Assembly: GCA_973895155.1 (NCBI GenBank)
Contig: OZ316898.1
Coordinates: forward strand, 19,034,001-19,098,000
Reading direction: 5' to 3'
DNA from: Marsupella aquatica
Taxonomy: Eukaryota; Marchantiophyta
DNA length: 64,000 bases
Positions 13,614 to 25,109 of this stretch are shown one piece after another; within the stretch, counting starts at the first letter, position 1; every line of letters begins with the position of its first letter. Under the pieces are notes generated by a model that did no database searches, was not told where the DNA came from, and worked only from the letters and a program-made list of their open reading frames with translations. The translations under genes and the position numbers were made by a program.

Positions 13614-14005
13614 TAATACAGATAATTTCATCTTGGCATTCAAGAGTCTCCGTGTTTGTCTCATCCCCAGTCTCATCGTAGGAGCACCAGTGTATGCACA
13701 GATATTTTGGAGCAACAAAGTCCGAATGCAGTTTACTGGAGCATTCTGAAAAGCGCTGGCAGTCCACAAGTAGGCACGGCTCGGTCCACGTCAATGATTC
13801 AAACCCCTTCAAATCCTGATCCACCGAGAGAGATTTGCTTCCAACCAGAAAAGATCTTACTAGCTTCTGTAATTGGCTGTTTGTGAAGACCTTATGTAAA
13901 ACAAAAGTGCCCATATGTATGTGCTTTCGTTTCCCATCCCTATTGCTCTAGTCTGCTTTGTAGCGGCGATTGACCTTGTACTGAGAAAAGATTGTGAGTA
14001 AAATA

Positions 14006-14081
14006 GTAAATGTACGTAGAAAATGATTTGGAATCCACAAGATTGTAAGTAAATGTACGTAGAAAATGATTTGGAATCCAC
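14006..14081. repeat. 33-bp direct duplication (43-bp period)
   Basis: A unit beginning GTAAATGTACGTAGAAAATG is repeated exactly at 14006-14038 and 14049-14081. A similar GATTGT(G/A)AGTAAA precedes each copy. Confidence 0.85.
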
Positions 14082-14980
14082 GATCATGGAGATATTTCTG
14101 TTATGTGCAGTGTAATATCCGAAAGTTGTAAAGTTGGTGTGGTCACGAAAGTTTCTGGGACAGATACGGCTGTATTCCCGGCGGGTTGCCAGCATGACGA
14201 AGACCAATTCAAGAAGGATTGCGTGGGAGAGTACTGAGTGTCCGGTATCGCAGAATCTGATCCTGGACTCGATCCTTTCTGCACCCGGATCACCCCGAAT
14301 CTCGGCATGAATCAAACGAACAGTCAGTCTAGAACAAACATTTCGATGTCAGCGATTCTCGACGTGTTCAGCGTGTGGGAATTCGATATCAAACGTCCCC
14401 AGCATGATCTTTAGAAACAAGCCCAGTCCGAGACTGTCTATCCGAGGGATGATTGGCAGGCTACGGAGTGGCCAATGGCAGCCATATTTCCAATGACATT
14501 TTATTTGAGCGGAGAGATGGAGATGGCGTCGCTAGTATCACTTCATATCCTCTAAGAAGTCGCACTCCGGGACAGTTTCACCCATACAGTAGTTGTAGGA
14601 GTCAGAGCTCTGTCATCAATTAAGGGCCAACCTCTCAAACTTACAACCAAAACGATTTGGCAGCCATTCATAGATTTAGTAACTTAGATTACCGAACAAA
14701 AAAAGGCTACTAATCGATCCTTTGACAAAGAACGATGGACTTGCTGATATTTCTGTTTATTAATGTTTGAACACACCAAAGTTGATCTAGATTTTGCTCA
14801 TCTATCATCACATCATTTAAAAAACTGGTGAACGAAAATAAATGACAATCAAAGTGTTCATCGCAGCCTCACAGTCAGGGGACCACACCATTACATTTCA
14901 AGCAAAGACTTCGCACCTACAATCGAATATATCACTTTTACAGTTACCAACTCAACTGGCAAGAGCAGTCTAGGTGACAG

Positions 14981-17900
14981 CTAGAAACTCAGACCGCCAA
15001 AAGCACCTAAAAGATTATTGAGTACACCAAATGCACCTCCACCCTGCATAACAGTAGATGGATCCAACCCTTCACCTCCCAAGAGAGATGAGAAATCCAC
15101 ATTACCACCACCAAAAACTCCCATGAGAGACGAAAAATCCACATCACCACCACCAGAATTACCTCCCATGACAGACGAAAAATCCACATTACCACCACCA
15201 GAATTATCTCCCATGAGAGATGAACAGTCCACACCACCTCCATTGTTACTTCCGAAGAGAGATGAATAATCCACACCACCCCCACCCCCACCCGCTCCCC
15301 CTCCCCCTCCCCCTCCGCTAGCATCGGCCAGCTTCTGCAAAAATTGCTGCAGATGTTGGCTCTGAACCTCCTGAGAATTGTGTTGATGTCGCATGAAAGA
15401 CTGTATTTCCTGTTGCCTTTGGGCCGTTTGCATACCGTAGTATTTATATAAGATGATCATTTGCTGCTGCTGGGTGAGAGCGCTCACGTTAAAACTGTTG
15501 TTGTTTGGTACTGCTGTGTCAAGGTAGAATTGAAGAGCATTAGTAATTGCCCTATTCAGCCCGCATTTGAATATATATTATTCTCCTCAGTAGGGAGAAT
15601 TACGTAAACCGACTGGAGAGAGTAGGTGAACATGCAGCTTCTCTTGTCCTACAAAATGAGAGGAGTAATGCTCTGAAATCTGATTCATCCAACTGAATTG
15701 AGCAGATATTTAAGAGAACATTTTCAGCTTAAAGACCACATTTTCAGCTTAAAGACCAAATTCCTTACCTCCGGGTGCAGCTGCTTGAAATAAATTTCCC
15801 TGATAGTGACCTGGTGGAGGAAAGCCACGAGCAGGGTAGGAATCAGGATACGAATTCTGAGGAGGGTGGAGAGAAGCGGAGTAACCGTATGAATGCTGGT
15901 ATGGTGCAGCAGTTCCTGGAGGATATGCTAAAGGCGGTCCTGTAGCAGGGCTTGGTTGAGTAAACAGGACATTTCTCTGTAAATACTGTTGAGGATGAGT
16001 GGAACTGGGTACAGGAGCAGACCTATTACTGTAAGGACTGGAATATGCAGCTGACTGATTGGGGATTGGGGAGGATTTCGGCGCCACATTGGGTGGTGAT
16101 GCTTGTAAGACATTTGACAGTGCCCGTGGAGGCTCCACTTTAGTGAAGTGGGATTTCTTCTCCTTCTTGATGTGGAAGTAGCATAAAAGACACACATTCT
16201 TCTTGTTCTCCTTTCTGTCATAAACAACCGCAAGGGAACTATTCAATTGGTGAGGGTAGACATGTGCAAACTGGTGATACTTCGTACAAAGTGGAATTAG
16301 TAAAACTTGACAACTGAAACCAAACAGAGTCTACGACTTGAAGAAAGGAAAGGTATGCTACTGTTCCCACTGGACTAGATCGCATTGGTCCCTTTTAACA
16401 GGGCAAAAACTCCAAACGAAACGTGCGGTAAATGAGAGACCTCAGCAGAGAATTCTTCTGAATTATGCATACTTTGTCAAAATTCCACCTGCACCCTGTT
16501 TATGAATTGACATGAACATCGCGAATCAAACTTCGCGCACACTTGGCGATCCCCGGATGAAATCCTTACCTCTGGTTGTTGTAACTTGGTCCATAGATAG
16601 GAAAGTCTCCACAGTAGAAGCAGAAAATAGCATTAAGATGAAATGTAACTAAGCCTACAACGAAGTCTCCCTCGTTGAATTTTCCTTGAATCAGCGCGTG
16701 ATCGTGACAATGCGCACAAAGATCATAATTGGAATTCCTGCCACATCCACTTGTGCCCATCAGAGCAAGACTCGATGTACTTCGCAAGGTCCATTAATTG
16801 TTGATGTTTTAGAATTCCAAGTTTATGTAATAGATACATGAGGAAGAGCTCTATCAAGGCCATAGAGAATGGCCGATCCAAATAATGTGGGCGAGCTTCA
16901 GAGGCGCACAACGAGGAAAAATATCTGTACTTCTTTCTGTCATATGACTATTGTGCAAGAAAACTTTAAGGTTTTTTACTCAAGCTCTTTAACCCCTCTG
17001 TTTCATTTGAATTCAAACATATCGGGTCGCTGTCTTCTTTAATTATTCTACAGAAACTGGCGGGAAACTATGAATGATCAAAAGTGGTCTCTTTGTTTGC
17101 ATCTTCGAGTTCAAAAATATCCGTCTCTATATTTTTTGGCTGAGTGAATCCTTACAACTAAGCTTTGTAGTTCCTGCTCAATTGAACTATCTGCATGACT
17201 GTTCGATGAAATTGACTTCCACCAAAATAAAATCTTCGATACAGTAGTCGTGCTAACTACATGATTAGACACATGGTTCGGATGATCATACTCTGACTTG
17301 ACTCTGTGATGAGATTCTCCTAAGGGACACTGCAAATCAGGTCTTAGGTTGAGTGACAGTTTAGCAAAAACTTTCGGGAGTTTATGCCCGAAATTGGGCA
17401 TTATTACTTTCATCCCTTTGTGTCACAAATAAATGATCACAGATTCCAAAAGTTTTGTGAATCAGCGCGTCATTCTAGTTTCCAAGCGAACAAAGCGACA
17501 CAATTTTTTCCTTTCATTTTCAATCTTATTGGTCATTGGCAGGTATCCAGACTTATACAGTATCACAGATTCTAAAGCTGAATTCTGTGAGATTCAACGT
17601 GTAATTCAAGTTCTATGTGTTCCACAAAGGTACACATACTTTTATCAATCCTCCTTTCATTCGTAGGCATGCCGGATCAGTAGTAAAAGGTTTTGTTTAT
17701 TTTTGTAGCTTCCAGGTGAATTGATCGACTAATTATTCCAAGAAATGTATACAGAAGGATAAAGCAGGTAGAACGTGGAAACTGTATTAGTACTGCTCTA
17801 TGGAGGACCAGTTATCTGGCTGACCCAGACTGAGTGATACTTACTTGATGGAGGTGTAACAGGGGCCCCTTATAGGGTATGAATGGCACTCATCGCAAGT

Positions 17901-19339
17901 CTTGTCAAAGTTGAGGGCAGGGTGGTACTTCTTGCCTTTGGATCTTATCCTTGTTTCCTTTATGATCTTGAAGTCAGACTCTAGTGTCTTCCGGGAGCTT
18001 GTGGTCCTTGTGAAGCATACCTGACACAGGTCAATGTTTGCTTGCCTGTCACAATTTGCAAATTAAATTAGATGAAGAACTTCATTCAATTCAAGCAAGT
18101 GTCCGAAAGAAAGCATATCAATCATTAAACTGCATCATTGTCAGCCCGATATTTTTATCCCCCTTTAATTTCAATACCTGGAAATGGTTTTTAGTCAGGT
18201 GATTAAGTTGGGCAGTGAAAATTACTTGCTGCTCGAGAGTAATCAGCAGGATCAGAACACAGAATCCGGGGGACATAAATGTAAATTGCTCCAGGGTAAT
18301 GCTGGAATCCTTGAGGCAATCATTTATAGAATTGTGTCAACAAGTCAGCAAAAGACCAGAGGAGATTGTAGTGAATGCGGTGACTCACGTTTTGTGCTGG
18401 TAACGAGGTCCTTTGATTGGTGCAGCTCCGCAGTCGTGGCATTCAATGTAATATATCTGGTAGGGCTTCGACGCCGGACACCTTTCTATCCGAATGAAGT
18501 GCCGTTGTGCTACTGGTGATTCTCGGCGAAAGCATGATGAGCAGAGGTCGAACTCTTGACGTCTGTCGAACATGTCACATACCAAAGCAACGAATCACAA
18601 CTGAGACGGAAAAGAGAATATGTGGATTACTTTACGAATTTCATATCATGTGAATAAACGAGCGTCTTGAACTTCTTGATGCGATCGTTGAGGAACATAC
18701 TCCCCTTTTCAATCGCATTTGATTTCAAGTAACTGTCCCACTGCTCTGTCTCTCTTCATGGGCACAACTGGCCGACTGTTTTCTTGAGTTGGGGCTTCGT
18801 TTCAGGACCAGAAAAGCTACGAACTGCAATTTACTTCCCTTTCCAGTTTTTAAACTGGTGTTTCAGCCGTAGAACATGCTCAAACTAACTCGGTATTCTA
18901 TCCCTCTTCGCCAAATGGGTTAATTAACGTATAAACTTTCACTCATCATCCTTTTGAAAAATATGGCAACTGATTAGTGTCTCCACGTGGTCCCTCTATT
19001 CTGAACTCTCACTCTTTGTGATGTTACCTAAGCTCCTAACGGTGGCCACAAATTGCAACTGGTAAACTTTCTCATTTTCCACTCCATTTCACACATGGAG
19101 AAAGTACAACAGCTCTCAAACAGATGACAGACTGCCACTTCCTCAACGAAACGAATGCCGAAATAGATTTGACAGAATTTGACAAAAGCTAATGAGCCTC
19201 GTTATACTTACATTTGACATTTGTACCGGTAACCAGAAATGGGACTTGCACGACACTTATCGCAGCAGACCTCAGTGTGGAGCCAAGGGCAGATAAGATT
19301 ACCACCAGGACCAGCCGCTACCGACCGTTTTCCAGACAT
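14981..19339 (-). CDS. Tandem ZZ-like zinc-finger protein with Q/P-rich and Gly-rich tail
   Basis: Inferred minus-strand exons: 19339..19212 (an in-frame ATG also lies at 19396), 18562..18389, 18045..17845, 16737..16570, 16214..15769 and 15513..14981, giving about 550 residues. Four ZZ-like modules are built across exon junctions: CDKCRASPISGYRYKC..FDLCSSC, CHDCGAAPIKGPRY..IDLCQVC, CDECHSYPIRGPCY..YDLCAHC and CFYCGDFPIYGPSY..VCLLC. Each junction inside a module is phase 2 and falls after the PI.G..Y segment. In ZZ domains the first and third Cys pairs bind one zinc and the middle pair plus two His bind the other. Here the outer pairs survive in all four modules, while the middle pair is incomplete in module 1 and absent in 2-4, so one zinc per module is expected. 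The tail is Pro/Tyr-rich, then Gln-rich, then five or so GGG-x-VDFSSLMG-type repeats. Role unknown; ZZ domains usually bind proteins or histone/N-degron peptides. Confidence 0.82.
15720..15759. repeat. 20-bp tandem duplication beside a splice donor
   Basis: The unit ATTTTCAGCTTAAAGACCA occurs twice head to tail in the intron immediately after exon 5 of the ZZ gene (read on +). No function is evident. Confidence 0.75.
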
Positions 19340-20759
19340 CGCATTGACCTCAGCACTTTCAGGGAAATGCTTCGTAGTACACCGTCTCTCCAACAATGGG
19401 AGTACCCGTTATCAGGTGGTACTTTGCGGTCCAGGAACCAGTAACTATCTCATGATCTCTGTCCCAGTACTCCGGTTGTTCAAACCGAGTCGGTGATTAG
19501 ATTGGGAATGCTAAATTGTCACTCAAAATTTGTGTCACCTCTACAAATGCAGGCTCCGACCATTCCCAGCGAGAGAGGAGATAAGTTTTCCCGAGAATTT
19601 TAATGTTAGCAATGCTAGAGGAGCCCCAGATTGGAGCAGTATGGAGCTGGGCCGCTCCAACCTTAAGGTTAGCTAGAAACTGTGCAATCAGCTGTAGGGG
19701 TGTCTACGCTACACTCTGGTTCCGCATTCGCCTGGACGCAATAGATCTTTCTATATTGTTAACCATTTAGCCTCTGGACTGACCTCAACGCCAGATGAGA
19801 GATGAGCTCCAAGATCAGTCATACGCGTTCCGGTTGAAATACAGACCAGCGAAGAGTGCAATCACCGTGTTCCGGCGGCACATCTACAGTCAGCTAGCCT
19901 GTGATTGATGTGCTGTCAAATCCCATCCAAGTTGACTGACTACTCGCCCACAACGCAGAATCTCCCACTCTAACTCAAAATACAGCGGAACTGAGCTGGT
20001 CCGGGATCGCGGACGGAACTCCTAGTACATCGAGATTAGAAGGGGGTCTGAGTACAGTAAATCCGAACTCACCCACAATGCTGTACTCACTCCAGAGATT
20101 GAGTCGTCCTAGACGTCAATGAGGGAGATGGATGCCCGTCTACGATTGAGCCCCAATATTATAAGCATTGAGAGTTGCCCACATGCTGCACGATGAGAGA
20201 GAGAAAAGCTACGTTTCTGGTCTGTGGGGTTTCTAGGAAAGTGTGATTTTAATGGAACTGACGAGAAGGCAAAGTCAACATCAGCGCAACAAAGAAGGCT
20301 CCATAATTATATAATTTATATTGCAGTTCATAATGCCTTACCCGGCAGATTCATGATGGAACAGTGAACGAAAGTACACGAGCAATAACGATGGCCACTG
20401 TATTGCTCGACCTCCCCCAAGTGAATCCTGAGGAGCTTCTTCACAATCGGAGTACGTTGCAGTCAGAAAGGCGAATTTCCACCATCCTTCGTTGCGAGAA
20501 TTCTTTGCTAGAGGTCAACTATGCTCAGATGGTTCTCAAGATTGGCGTGAATAGTATCCAGTTTGATTCGTTTGCAAGTTGTTGAGTTATCATGACAGCA
20601 GATAGAGCTCAGAACGTCATTGGAAAGGATAGAGCCTCATATTTTTGTAGTAAACGTATCCGGAGGAGAGGGAAAACCATGGATTGTCCATCCGGTGCTG
20701 TAGTTGTTCTTTCCGTGGAAAGTCAAGGCAAGTCAAGCACTATGTAACACTTGATCAGA

Positions 20760-21220
20760 GTGCTGACATTGATCAATTGAAACGTGGGTGATGGGGTTGC
20801 AGGAGAGTATTTTTTAGTTGCAACTTTCGCCAAATTCCGCGTCCCCATCCAGTTTTGGCTAAAATTTGCTAGATTCTTTGTATGCCATTCGTCACTTTCC
20901 CACCAAATCATGGACCCCATTCGCCACAATCTAATGGTTGTCCATAAATAAATATAGAGATATCTGAGAGTGAGAATATAATCTAGTAAAAACTGATTTT
21001 TAGCATCTCCTCCCTTAGAGTGGCTGACATTTGCCACACTGGCTAAAAAATAAAAAATAGGCTGCCTTGCTGGGAAAGAACCCCTGACAAGGCACCGTGT
21101 TTGAAAGGGTTTTGTTGGGGCCCAGGCCCTCCAGCCCCTCACACATTCCCTGCCACCCGAGCACCTCTAACCCTTGGAGTGCTCCACATTCAATCAGCCT
21201 GGTACTCGCCAGATCTGATA
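20760..21220. repeat. Dispersed repeat shared with 32.2-32.8 kb
   Basis: The segment around 20,910-20,955 (GGACCCCATTCGCCA, then TCTAATGGTT) matches 32,366-32,400 in direct orientation. The segment around 21,070-21,210 matches 32,617-32,750 in inverted orientation (shared blocks GGTACCAGGCT, TGTGGAGCACT, GGGAATGTG, GGCCCCAA, CCCTTTCAAA, TCAGGGGTT). This mixed orientation suggests pieces of one repeat family with rearranged or terminal-inverted parts. Confidence 0.65.
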
Positions 21221-22269
21221 TTGGGGCCCTCAATCACATGGTCATGCTGTACTAGGGTGTCTCAAAGTTGCCCTTCCCCATTTTTTAGGTCAGCTGCTGT
21301 ACAATATTCTGGTTCACAACGCTGACCAAATCCCAACTTCAGAGCAAAATTAACTCAGAGGTTTTTCAGTCGAGACAGGTCATAACACCCGCCTACGAGA
21401 TAACTCAACTCCAGTTTGTGCAGACCAATATTGGTGTGGATGCCAGTGGCATGACCATAGAAGCTAGCAGTGGTTACGGGACCAGTTAGAGACTTCCGTA
21501 AATCTGTGAAATTCCATGTCACGCTATAAATGTCCAGCCCTTAGATGGTTTGAATCAAACAATCTACATCCATTTTGTGCGTGAAGACTCGTGTGAAGGC
21601 TCATGTGGCCTCTCAAGTGAAAATGAACCTTCATACCGTTAGATGTTTTGAATCCAACCATCTAGATTATTTTTGTGTGCGAATACTTGTGTGTCCCTAA
21701 ACTCAATGCAAAAAGAACTTTCATACCATTAGATGTTTCGAATCCAACCACCTATATTGCTTTTGTGTGTGAAAACTCATGTGAAGAATAATGCCACTTC
21801 TTGACGCAAACAACTCTATCAAACTAAACATATCCATGCTTGGATTTGACATAAGTAGGTTATGCCCTTTATGGCGCCTAATGAATAAGAATAACTTGGA
21901 TAGTAATTGGGCTTTGAAAAAAAACAATATTTAAACATCCATAAAGTCTTGTTGTGTCCAGGTTGGGTAACTAAGTGGATTTACAAAATTTGCCACTAAT
22001 AAATAAGCATGGTAAGAAACATATATTAAAGCATTCTCTCAACCCTCTTGAAGGGCACCATACAAGTAAATTGGGAAAGACTGTCTAGATTAGAAATATA
22101 ATTAGGGGTTAAAGGTCGATCATGAGGAAGGTGAGTGCATAAGCTCGGGTTTGGTCATGGGAAGCTTACATTGAAGTTTAGTGCAAGGATTATTAAGATG
22201 TTAACATGTGGAAGGGCTTAGTTATGAAAATATTGTTTTGAAGTGGTAGTTAATGATATTAGATTATTG

Positions 22270-22880
22270 TAATGTAAACTCTAGAGTATTATAACCAAGG
22301 TTGCTTTAAGTTACAACTTGTCTAACAATACTCAAACCCCTTGCATATGTGTGTGTACCAATTGCCTTAACTTATGACCTTATTGATTTTGAAGTTACAA
22401 CTAAGGTCAAACATTATATATATTGACCCTTGTAGATGTGTGTACGAGAATGCCTTAACTTGTAACCTTATATTGATTTTGAGTGTTATAACTAGGGCAA
22501 ACTGTACACCGACCCTTGCAGATGTGTGTACCAGAATGCCTTAACTTGTAACCTTATATTGGTTTTGTGTGTTACAACTGGGGTCAAACTGTACACCGAC
22601 CCTTGCAGATGTGTGTACCAGAATGCCTTAACTTGTAACCTTAGTTATATTGATTTTGAGTGTTACAATTTGGGTCAAATAGTACACTGACCCTTACAAA
22701 TGTGTGTACCAAAGTGCCTTAGTTAACTTGTAACTTTATATTGATTTTGAAGTTACAACTGGGATCAAACAATACACTAACCTTTGTAGATGTGTGTACC
22801 ATAATGCCTTAACTTGTAACTTTATTGATTTTGAATTTATAGCTGGTGTCAATTAGTATATCGACCCTTGCATATGTGTG
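22270..22880. repeat. ~87-bp satellite-like tandem array
   Basis: About seven copies. The anchor GTGTGTACCA (or a close variant) occurs at 22351, 22438, 22524, 22611, 22702 and 22792, giving steps of 87, 86, 87, 91 and 90 bp, with a partial copy near 22,876. Each unit also holds GCCTTAACTTGTAAC, TATTGATTTTG and GACCCTTGCAGATG. Confidence 0.9.
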
Positions 22881-22904
22881 CATTATAGTTTATAGCTCAA
22901 TACC

Positions 22905-23085
22905 CGTGCATTGCACAAAAGATGTCATGACGGCCAAGATGTTGCTGAGAACAAAAGAGGTCATGTCGACCAAGAGGTTGTTTCAAGAAAAAAAGATTTT
23001 GTGTTGGCCAAGAGGTTGTTGAGAAAAAAAATGTCCTGTCCCAAGATGTTGTTGAGAACAAAAGATGTTGTGTCGGCCAAGATGC
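22905..23085. repeat. ~37-bp degenerate minisatellite, cluster 1
   Basis: About five imperfect copies of a unit of the form AAGATGT(T/C)(G/A)TG-TCGGCCAAGA(G/T)-GTTGTTGAGAACAA. The cluster is entered by AATACCCGTGCATTGCACAA, which also precedes cluster 3. Confidence 0.8.
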
Positions 23086-24334
23086 CGGCCCTAGGCCCTG
23101 GGCCCCCAACGTTATTAATAATGGGCCAGACGTGCGAACAGTGGAAGGGTGTGATAAATTCATTTCCAGAATAATTTTTATAATAGGGTTATAAAAAGCA
23201 AGAGACATTTTTATACAGCTACCCCTTTATAACTATGAAAGGCCAAAATAAATGCAGCACACAATAATTTGCTTCAAGGGGGCCATATTACATTGTGCCA
23301 TGCGTCACGATATCATTGGTCCACGTGGCTTCATATTATTGGAACACATGTTTAGGCTGAGCTTAGAGACATTAGGGGCATAGTGTACCATTTTTGGGGG
23401 CCCTAAAATCCAAGGTGTTGAAGGGTTTAGGGTACAAGGGTTTTGGGAGGGTTTTAGATTTGTATTGGGGAACCTGGGGGGAAAACCATTTGAAAGATAC
23501 TCCAAATAGTAGTTCAATTTGGACTGTTGCTAATGTGAATTTTTTGATTGTGTTCACTTAGGATCCCTTGAAGATGAAAGACAACACGAGGGCACATAAG
23601 TTGGGGATTTTGTAAGAAGGTTCTCTTAGTTGAGATAAAAGTTTTTTAAGCACTGAACTTACATGTGTACATGCAACAAAATGTTTTCTAGAGACAGGTA
23701 TGTGTTTTTCTAAGAATATTAGGAAATAGTCGTGCAAATATTTTTACAGATATGCCCTTATAGTTGAGACAATAGGTAGGTCTGCAAGCACTGATACATG
23801 TGCTAATTAAACCATAGTGAGTCTTCAAGTAAGTTTAAGTATGTTTCTCCATTCAAACACTCTCTATCTATATATAGAAACCTATTATTTTATGCTATAC
23901 CTTTAATCACTTTTGTATTTACTCAAAAGATTATAAAATTTCAAGACCTTTATAAATGTGACTAATTTATAATTTCTGCAAGGGGCAAATAAATTCTCTA
24001 AACTTAAATTTTTAAGAATAACAAGAGATATTTTTATTGGTGTCCAAAAATAACAAGGGGTATGTGTTAAGGGGTTGTACGCACGTATACCCTTTAACTA
24101 TACAAAGGCTGGGGGCCCAGGGGCCCTAGGCCCCTCACTTTGTATAAAAGAAGTGGACCCCCTGCGATCGGGACCTTTTCTTGTCTACCCCTTGTTATTT
24201 CCATTTTACTCTAAAATTTTTCCTTGTTACTGATAATAATTATAATTATTAGTTCAAAATGAATAAAAACTACCCTTTGAGCGCTCACACGTCCTCCACG
24301 TATTAGTTAAGACTGAGGGCCCAGGGGATGCCGG

Positions 24335-24600
24335 TGAGAAGAAAAGATGGCATGTTGCCCAAGAGGTTGTTGAGAACAAAAGATGCCGTGTTGGCCAGGA
24401 GATCATTGCGAAGAAAGACATTGTGTCACCCAAGATGTTGAGAACAAAATATATATGTCATGTCTGCCAAGATGTTGTGTCGGCCAAGAAGTCGTTGAGA
24501 ACAAAAGATGCAGTGTCGGCCAAGAGATTGGTGAGAAGAAAGATGTCATTGCAACCAAGAGGTTGTGGAAGAAATAGAGGTCGTGTTGCCAATGATGTTG
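24335..24600. repeat. ~37-bp degenerate minisatellite, cluster 2
   Basis: About seven copies of the same GGCCAAGAGGTTGTTGAGAA-type unit seen at 22.9-23.1 kb, including pairs such as CCGTGTTGGCC and CAGTGTCGGCC within otherwise similar units. Confidence 0.8.
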
Positions 24601-24659
24601 TAATTAATGTGTTATGCCAAAGGTTTAGTTAAGTATAACAATGTTGTTAAGTACAATCT

Positions 24660-25010
24660 AGTTCAATACCCGTGTGTTGCACAAAAGATGTTGTGTCACC
24701 AAGATGTCATTATGTGAAAGATGCCGTGAAATAAAAAGATGTCGTTAAGAGTGATGAAGTTGTTTCGCCAAAGATGTAGTTATATGAAACACGTTGTCAA
24801 GTAAAAGATGTTGTTAAGAAAAAAGAAGCCATTTTGAAAAACCTGTTGTCAAGAAATAAGTTCTCATCAAGTTAAAAATTGTCGTTACAAAAAAGAAGTT
24901 GTTTTGCCAAAGATGTTGTTATGTGAAAGATGTCATGAATAAAAACATGTCGTCAAGTAAAAAGATGATGTGGTGTCAAATTGGTCGTTATGTGACAGAT
25001 GTTGTGAAAT
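24660..25010. repeat. ~37-bp degenerate minisatellite, cluster 3
   Basis: More decayed copies of the same family (AAGATGTTGTGTCACCAAGATG and similar). They are introduced by AATACCCGTGTGTTGCACAA, nearly the same lead-in as cluster 1. The copia remnant begins right after it. Confidence 0.7.
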
Positions 25011-25109
25011 TCACCACTACTTGGCCCAGAAAATTTCTCTTGCATTATCAACTCTGAGTGTCATTATCAACTCTGAGTGTCTTAATTTGGTTGTCTGGAA
25101 ATTGTGCTC

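Larger units (their letters stand above)
12131..14980. other. Intergenic region between NPF and ZZ genes
   Basis: No convincing gene. It includes the NPF promoter side and the 3' side of the ZZ gene. A few short open frames of 60-150 codons show no domain and no consistent exon structure. Two small tandem repeats are listed separately. Loosely similar TTCAAATC(C/T)TGA stretches recur near 13,312, 13,544 and 13,812. Confidence 0.55.
19397..25109. other. Gene-free repeat-rich interval
   Basis: Upstream side of the ZZ gene followed by repeats. No ORF here carries a recognisable domain or a credible splice pattern. The interval from about 19,400 to 20,700 looks single-copy. From 20,720 on it is composed of the dispersed and tandem repeats listed separately, with AT-rich filler at 21,330-22,260 and 23,130-24,330. 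Confidence 0.6.

Noticed and set aside
15018-15269. Plus-strand proline-rich open frame
   Set aside because: Antisense shadow of the Gly-rich repeat exon of the ZZ gene.
17111-17413. 100-codon minus-strand frame between exons 3 and 4 of the ZZ gene
   Set aside because: The flanking exons join directly in phase 2 and rebuild a ZZ module. This frame has no zinc ligands and would break it, so it is intron.
20364-20585. Small plus-strand frame of 73 codons
   Set aside because: No domain, no splice support and no codon pattern beyond chance.
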